Of a stretch of 64,000 nucleotides of DNA, positions 59,992 to 64,000 are shown in pieces. The notes under the pieces are model-generated. The model did not search any database and was not told the origin of the DNA. It saw only the letters and a program-made list of their open reading frames with translations. Each line of letters starts with the position of its first letter. Position 1 is the first letter of the stretch. The translations under genes were made by a program, and so were the position numbers. Location of the stretch: assembly GCA_002437495.1 (NCBI GenBank), contig DJQA01000008.1, positions 107,031 through 171,030 of the forward strand. The letters run 5' to 3'. The stretch comes from Prevotellaceae bacterium UBA6398. Its GTDB lineage: Bacteria > Bacteroidota > Bacteroidia > Bacteroidales > Bacteroidaceae.

Positions 59992-61599
59992 ATGGAACAA
60001 GAATTCGAACTCATCGCCAAGACTTTCCAGGGAATGGAAGAACTCTTGGCACAGGAGCTTTCCGAAGCAGGAGCGCAAAACATAAAGAAGGGAAGGCGCG
60101 TGGTTTACTTCACAGGAGACACCGCAATGATGTACCGCGCAAACTACACGCTGCGCACCGCCATACGCATACTCAAACCGCTGAAGCATTTCAGCGCCAC
60201 AACGGCCGATGAGGTTTACAACACAGTAAGAAACTACGAATGGAAGAACATTCTCGACCTCAAAACAACTTTCGCCGTTGACGCGGTGGTTTACTCCGAA
60301 AATTTCAGCTACTCGAAGTTTGTGGCCTACAAGGTAAAGGATGCCATTGTTGACTATTTCCGCGAAAACTGCGGTCAGCGGCCCAACATCAGCGTTTCAA
60401 ACCCCGACATACGCTTCCACATACATATATCCGATGACGACTGCACCCTTTCACTCGATTCCTCGGGCGAGAGCCTGCACAAGCGCGGATACCGCAAAGC
60501 AAGCGTGGACGCGCCCATAAACGAAGTTCTCGCCGCAGGACTCATAAAGCTCACCGACTGGAGCGGGGAATGCGACTTCATAGATCCCATGTGCGGCTCG
60601 GGCACAATACCGATTGAAGCCGGACTTATAGCCAAAAACATTGCCCCGGGAAAATTCCGCAAAGAGTTTGCTTTCCAAAAATGGCCCGACTACAGCGAAA
60701 GCCTATTCAACGAAATAAAGGAGGAATGCGAAGCGCAGGAAGTGGCGTTCGACCACAGAATATATGCCTACGACATAGACGCAAACGCCGTGGAGGCAAC
60801 AAAAGAAAACGTAATCGCCGCACAGCTTGACGAGGACTTCATTGTTGAACGCCGCGACTTCCGCGATTTCAAGCAGCCCGCCGCAAAAGCCATAATGGTT
60901 ATAAACCCGCCATACGGCGTGAGAATAAAAAGCGATTCCGCACTGCCGCTGCTATACAAGGCCATAGGCGAAAGGCTGAAGCATCAATTTGTGGGCAACG
61001 AGGCATGGATTATATGCAACAACGAGGAACTTTTCCAAAACATAGGTCTTAAACCGAGCATAAAGATACCCCTGTTCAATGGCTCGCTCGACTGCCAATT
61101 CCAGAAATACCAAATATTCGATGGCAAGCTCGACAAATTCCGCAGAGAGGGCAACGACATAAAAACCGACCGCGAACGCCGCGAAATGGCCGACCCACAC
61201 AGGTTCAAGCTCCACCGCGACTTCAAAAAACGCTTAGGCGAGGACGAAGAGGAGGACTACGGCGACATACCGGACTATGTGGTTAGAAAGCACCGCGAGT
61301 TTGAGGAGAACAACCGCCGCAAGGAACGCAGGCAACCGTATGGCGAACGCCGCGAAAGCCGTGGAGACGGCAGAGAACGCCGTCCGTTCCAGCGCGGAGA
61401 CCGCAAAACTTACGGAGAAGGCGGCAAAAGGTTTGAACACAACGACAGCCGTGGCGGATTTTCGCGCAGCCGCGATGACCGCAAACCTTTCTACCGCGAC
61501 CGCAAAGGGCCCGACCGCGACGGAGGGCGCGGAGAATTCCGCGGAAAACGCGATGGCGGGTTCCGAAAAGGAGGAGAAAGAAAAAAATTCAGGGACTGA
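59992..61599 (+). CDS. THUMP-domain RNA guanine-N2-methyltransferase (RlmL N-terminal-like) with charged tail
   Basis: It is a predicted SAM-dependent rRNA methyltransferase of the RlmL/YpsC type. A THUMP domain spans about 40-160 and the methyltransferase core about 165-385. The SAM loop is DPMCGSGTIPIEAGL and the catalytic motif IV is NPPYG. The last 120 residues (about 415-535) are almost entirely Arg, Glu, Asp, Lys, Gly and Phe with repeated RRE, RGD and FRG patterns, a disordered RG-rich tail absent from standard homologues of about 380-400 residues. It is tightly linked to cysE (5 nt). Confidence 0.92.
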   Translation: MEQEFELIAKTFQGMEELLAQELSEAGAQNIKKGRRVVYFTGDTAMMYRANYTLRTAIRILKPLKHFSATTADEVYNTVRNYEWKNILDLKTTFAVDAVVYSENFSYSKFVAYKVKDAIVDYFRENCGQRPNISVSNPDIRFHIHISDDDCTLSLDSSGESLHKRGYRKASVDAPINEVLAAGLIKLTDWSGECDFIDPMCGSGTIPIEAGLIAKNIAPGKFRKEFAFQKWPDYSESLFNEIKEECEAQEVAFDHRIYAYDIDANAVEATKENVIAAQLDEDFIVERRDFRDFKQPAAKAIMVINPPYGVRIKSDSALPLLYKAIGERLKHQFVGNEAWIICNNEELFQNIGLKPSIKIPLFNGSLDCQFQKYQIFDGKLDKFRREGNDIKTDRERREMADPHRFKLHRDFKKRLGEDEEEDYGDIPDYVVRKHREFEENNRRKERRQPYGERRESRGDGRERRPFQRGDRKTYGEGGKRFEHNDSRGGFSRSRDDRKPFYRDRKGPDRDGGRGEFRGKRDGGFRKGGERKKFRD

Positions 61600-61628
61600 A
61601 ACAATTTCCAAGGATTAAAACTAAACAC

Positions 61629-63839
61629 ATGGCACTAAAAAAAATATTCCTGGCAATATCGCTAATTTGCCTTATAATAACTCCGGCAGCAATGGCGCAA
61701 AAGAAATCGTTCACACTCGAAAACCTTCTTTGGGGAGGCGACTCGTATTGGAAATACCAGCCAAAAACCTTTTCGGCAACATGGTGGGGCGACAAACTTG
61801 TAAGGCAGGGCGTGGACAACTGCAAACTGCTTACAGACGAAAAGGGAAGAAAAACAAAGGAGACCGTACTCTTCACACTCGAAAGAATAAACGCCTGCAA
61901 GGGCATTGACCCTGCCGCAAAGCCACTGAGCCTGCAAAACGCAAAATTCCCCGATGGTAAAAAAACCGAAGTACTTATCGAGACGGCACGAAAGGTTTAC
62001 CTGATAAACTGGAAAGCCAAAAAAGTCGTTGCAAGCCGGGAAATCCCAATGGGAGCAGGCAAACGCGACCTTAACCTTAAAAGCGGCAACGAGGCCTACG
62101 TAAGCAACCACAATTTGTACGTAATAACCCCTGATGGAAAGAAGCTGCAAATTTCCCACGATGGCTCACGTAACCTTGTTTACGGGCAAAGTGTGCACCG
62201 CGATGAGTTCGGAATACGCAAAGGCACGTTTTGGAGTCCCGCCGGCACAAAGCTCGCATTCTACAAAATGGACCAGAGCATGGTTACCGACTATCCGCAG
62301 GTTAACATCGCTCCTCTTTGCGCCGACAACGACAAAGACAGCGCGGGGGTGTCGCGAATTGCAAAGATAGAGCCTGACAAATACCCCATGGCGGGAGAGA
62401 CGAGCCACAAGGTGTATGTCGGAGTGTTTGACGTTGCCGGCGGCAAAACCGTTTACCTTAAAACCGCCGACCCCACCGACAGGTATTTCACCAACATAAG
62501 TTGGTCGCCCGACGAGAAGACCATCTACATTTTAGAACTCAACCGCGACCAGAACCATATGCAGCTCATTTCGTACGATGCCACATCGGGCGAAAAAAAG
62601 GACATAATATTCGAGGAGCGCAACGACAAATACGTGGAACCGCAACACCCGCTCGTGTTCCTGCCGTGGAACAGCGGCAAGTTCCTCTTCCAAAGCCGCC
62701 GCGACGGATACAACCATCTCTACACCTACGACCTTGCCGGCAAAACCACAACACAGCTCACGAAAGGCAAGTTTGAGGTCATGGAATTTCTCGGCTTCAA
62801 CATAGCGGCAAAAAGCGTTGTTTACACCTCGAACGAGGCAAATCCCATTCAGGAGAACGTTTACGCCGTGGACGAAACGCTGAAACGCACAGCCCTCGAT
62901 GACGGCGAAGGCGTTCACAGTGGGGTTCTCTCACCATCGGGCAAATTTGTATTCGATCGCGGTGCTTCGCCAAGGCTTGCAAGATACATCTGCGTAACAA
63001 ACACTTCCAATGCCGTGCGCACCGAACTTGAAACCCTCGAAAAGCACCCGTGGGAGGAGCAGTTCAACATGCCGCAGATTTCAAGCGGAACAATAAAAGC
63101 TGCCGATGGCACCACAGACCTATACTACCGTCTGGTGAAACCCGTGAATTTCGACCCGACAAAAAAATACCCCGCCGTGGTTTACGTTTACGGCGGTCCG
63201 CACGCGCACAATATTTATGGCAATCATTTCTACGGTCTTCGCGGTTGGGAGGCTTACATGGCGCAAAAAGGCTACGTAATATTCGTGCTCGACAACAGGG
63301 GCTCGGAAAACAGGGGCTTCGAGTTTGAGAGCGTAACATTCCGCCATCTTGGCGATGAAGAGATGAAAGACCAGATGAAAGGCGTTGAGTTCCTGAAATC
63401 GCTGCCCTACGTTGACGGCGACAAGCTCGGAGTTCACGGCTGGAGCTACGGCGGTTTCATGACAACCAACCTAATGTGCACCTACCCCGATGTGTTCAAG
63501 GTGGGAGTTGCCGGCGGACCTGTAATCGACTGGAAGTATTACGAGGTGATGTATGGCGAACGCTATATGGACACCCCGCAAGCAAACCCCGAGGGATACA
63601 AAAACTGTAGTCTGCTGCTTAAAGCTAAAAACCTCAAAGGTCGTCTGCAAATAATCAATGGCTACAACGACCCCACCTGCGTGCCGCAGCACAGCTTCGC
63701 TTTCCTGCGTGCTTGCGAGGATGCCGGAGTTCAGCCCGACTACTTCACATATCCCAACCAGGGACACAACATGATGGGCAGGGATATGATACATCTTCAC
63801 GAGCGCATAACTCGATATTTCACCGATTTCCTGAAATAA
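61629..63839 (+). CDS. S9-family dipeptidyl peptidase IV-like protease
   Basis: It is an exported serine peptidase removing N-terminal dipeptides, usually X-Pro. The 736 residues begin with a signal peptide (about 1-22). A beta-propeller domain (about 40-470, the DPPIV_N type, with SWSPDEKTIYILELNRDQ) precedes the alpha/beta-hydrolase domain. The catalytic Ser is in GWSYGGFM, the Asp in YNDPTCVPQHS and the His in NQGHNMMGRD near the end. The Glu pair of true DPP-IV in the propeller was not verified, so prolyl-specific activity is likely but not certain. It ends with a terminator. Confidence 0.95.
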   Translation: MALKKIFLAISLICLIITPAAMAQKKSFTLENLLWGGDSYWKYQPKTFSATWWGDKLVRQGVDNCKLLTDEKGRKTKETVLFTLERINACKGIDPAAKPLSLQNAKFPDGKKTEVLIETARKVYLINWKAKKVVASREIPMGAGKRDLNLKSGNEAYVSNHNLYVITPDGKKLQISHDGSRNLVYGQSVHRDEFGIRKGTFWSPAGTKLAFYKMDQSMVTDYPQVNIAPLCADNDKDSAGVSRIAKIEPDKYPMAGETSHKVYVGVFDVAGGKTVYLKTADPTDRYFTNISWSPDEKTIYILELNRDQNHMQLISYDATSGEKKDIIFEERNDKYVEPQHPLVFLPWNSGKFLFQSRRDGYNHLYTYDLAGKTTTQLTKGKFEVMEFLGFNIAAKSVVYTSNEANPIQENVYAVDETLKRTALDDGEGVHSGVLSPSGKFVFDRGASPRLARYICVTNTSNAVRTELETLEKHPWEEQFNMPQISSGTIKAADGTTDLYYRLVKPVNFDPTKKYPAVVYVYGGPHAHNIYGNHFYGLRGWEAYMAQKGYVIFVLDNRGSENRGFEFESVTFRHLGDEEMKDQMKGVEFLKSLPYVDGDKLGVHGWSYGGFMTTNLMCTYPDVFKVGVAGGPVIDWKYYEVMYGERYMDTPQANPEGYKNCSLLLKAKNLKGRLQIINGYNDPTCVPQHSFAFLRACEDAGVQPDYFTYPNQGHNMMGRDMIHLHERITRYFTDFLK

Positions 63840-63854
63840 CAAGCCATTCACATA

Positions 63855-63899
63855 AACGCCGCGCCGGAAACCAACCACATTTTCCGGCGCGGGCGTTTT
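63855..63899 (+). terminator. Terminator after the DPP-IV-like gene
   Basis: CGCCGCGCCGGAAA pairs with TTTCCGGCGCGGGCG (one bulge, loop of about 11 nt), followed by TTTTAAG. It lies 15 nt after the stop codon. Confidence 0.8.
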
Positions 63900-63912
63900 A
63901 AGACAACCCGCC

Positions 63913-64000
63913 ATGACCATAAAGGGCGACACCAACTTTTCAGACAAGGCTCTGCTGCTGCTTTTCCTCCCCATTGCGGGCGAATTGGCACTGCGCTACA
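63913..64000 (+). CDS. N-terminus of a probable MATE-family efflux transporter (cut by window edge)
   Basis: An ATG at 63913 opens a frame running off the right edge: MTIKGDTNFSDKALLLLFLP and on. The FSDKALL.L.LPI.GE pattern preceding a first hydrophobic segment is typical of the start of MATE multidrug/Na+ antiporters in Bacteroidetes. Only 29 residues are visible, so this is a recognition from the N-terminus alone. It lies after the DPP-IV terminator and is therefore a new unit. Confidence 0.5.
   Translation, partial: MTIKGDTNFSDKALLLLFLPIAGELALRY

Overview
The window looks like a chromosomal segment of a gut-type Bacteroidales bacterium, most probably close to Muribaculaceae. This rests on paired SusC/SusD genes, surface lipoproteins with acidic residues after the lipidated cysteine, a type IX secretion-like C-terminal domain, and promoters that fit the Bacteroidetes consensus (TTTG, 19-21 nt, TAnnTTTG). 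The exact family is inference. No plasmid, phage or insertion sequence is visible.

Layout. 0.2-6.4 kb: malic enzyme (maeB) and a Wza/Wzc-type polysaccharide export pair, on the minus strand. 6.7-11.4 kb: a minus-strand run of S41 protease, CotH-family protein and rmuC. 11.5-12.7 kb: a plus-strand metallophosphoesterase. 13.2-32.4 kb: a minus-strand surface locus with two SusC/SusD pairs and three large fasciclin-domain lipoproteins, but no glycoside hydrolase, lyase or regulator. 33-38 kb: a YfhO-like membrane protein and ahcY. 37.7-41.6 kb: a tight four-gene redox operon (polyferredoxin membrane protein, Tat-type Fe-S aldo/keto reductase, DUF1893 protein, small membrane protein). 42.0-44.7 kb: the plus-strand acpP-fabF-rnc cluster. 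45.4-47.4 kb: an M13 peptidase. 48-54.7 kb: a GH3 enzyme, an Ig-like lipoprotein, a DUF3108 protein, an FAD oxidoreductase and a DUF4294 protein. 54.9-64 kb: ychF, lgt, tRNA-Arg(CCU), an amino-acid permease, cysE, an rRNA-methyltransferase-like gene, a DPP-IV-like peptidase and the start of a probable MATE transporter.

The most unusual signal is outside the genes. Nine intergenic gaps carry the same roughly 105-145 bp element. It has about four 15-nt near-palindromes spaced exactly 21 nt apart and separated by A-tracts, then a T-tract and a conserved tail. Units within a copy are complementary to each other while their sequences differ between copies. Four copies are preceded by a second module built on a GGGCGTATG/CATACGCCC palindrome. 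The array could act as DNA (helically phased sites and A-tracts) or as RNA (hairpins plus a U-tract). I know of no description of it, but no search was possible.

The second point of interest is the fasciclin/SusCD locus. It has a strong promoter match and a 27-codon upstream ORF that stops three bases before the first long gene. Functions are assigned from motif recognition alone, and all domain boundaries are approximate.
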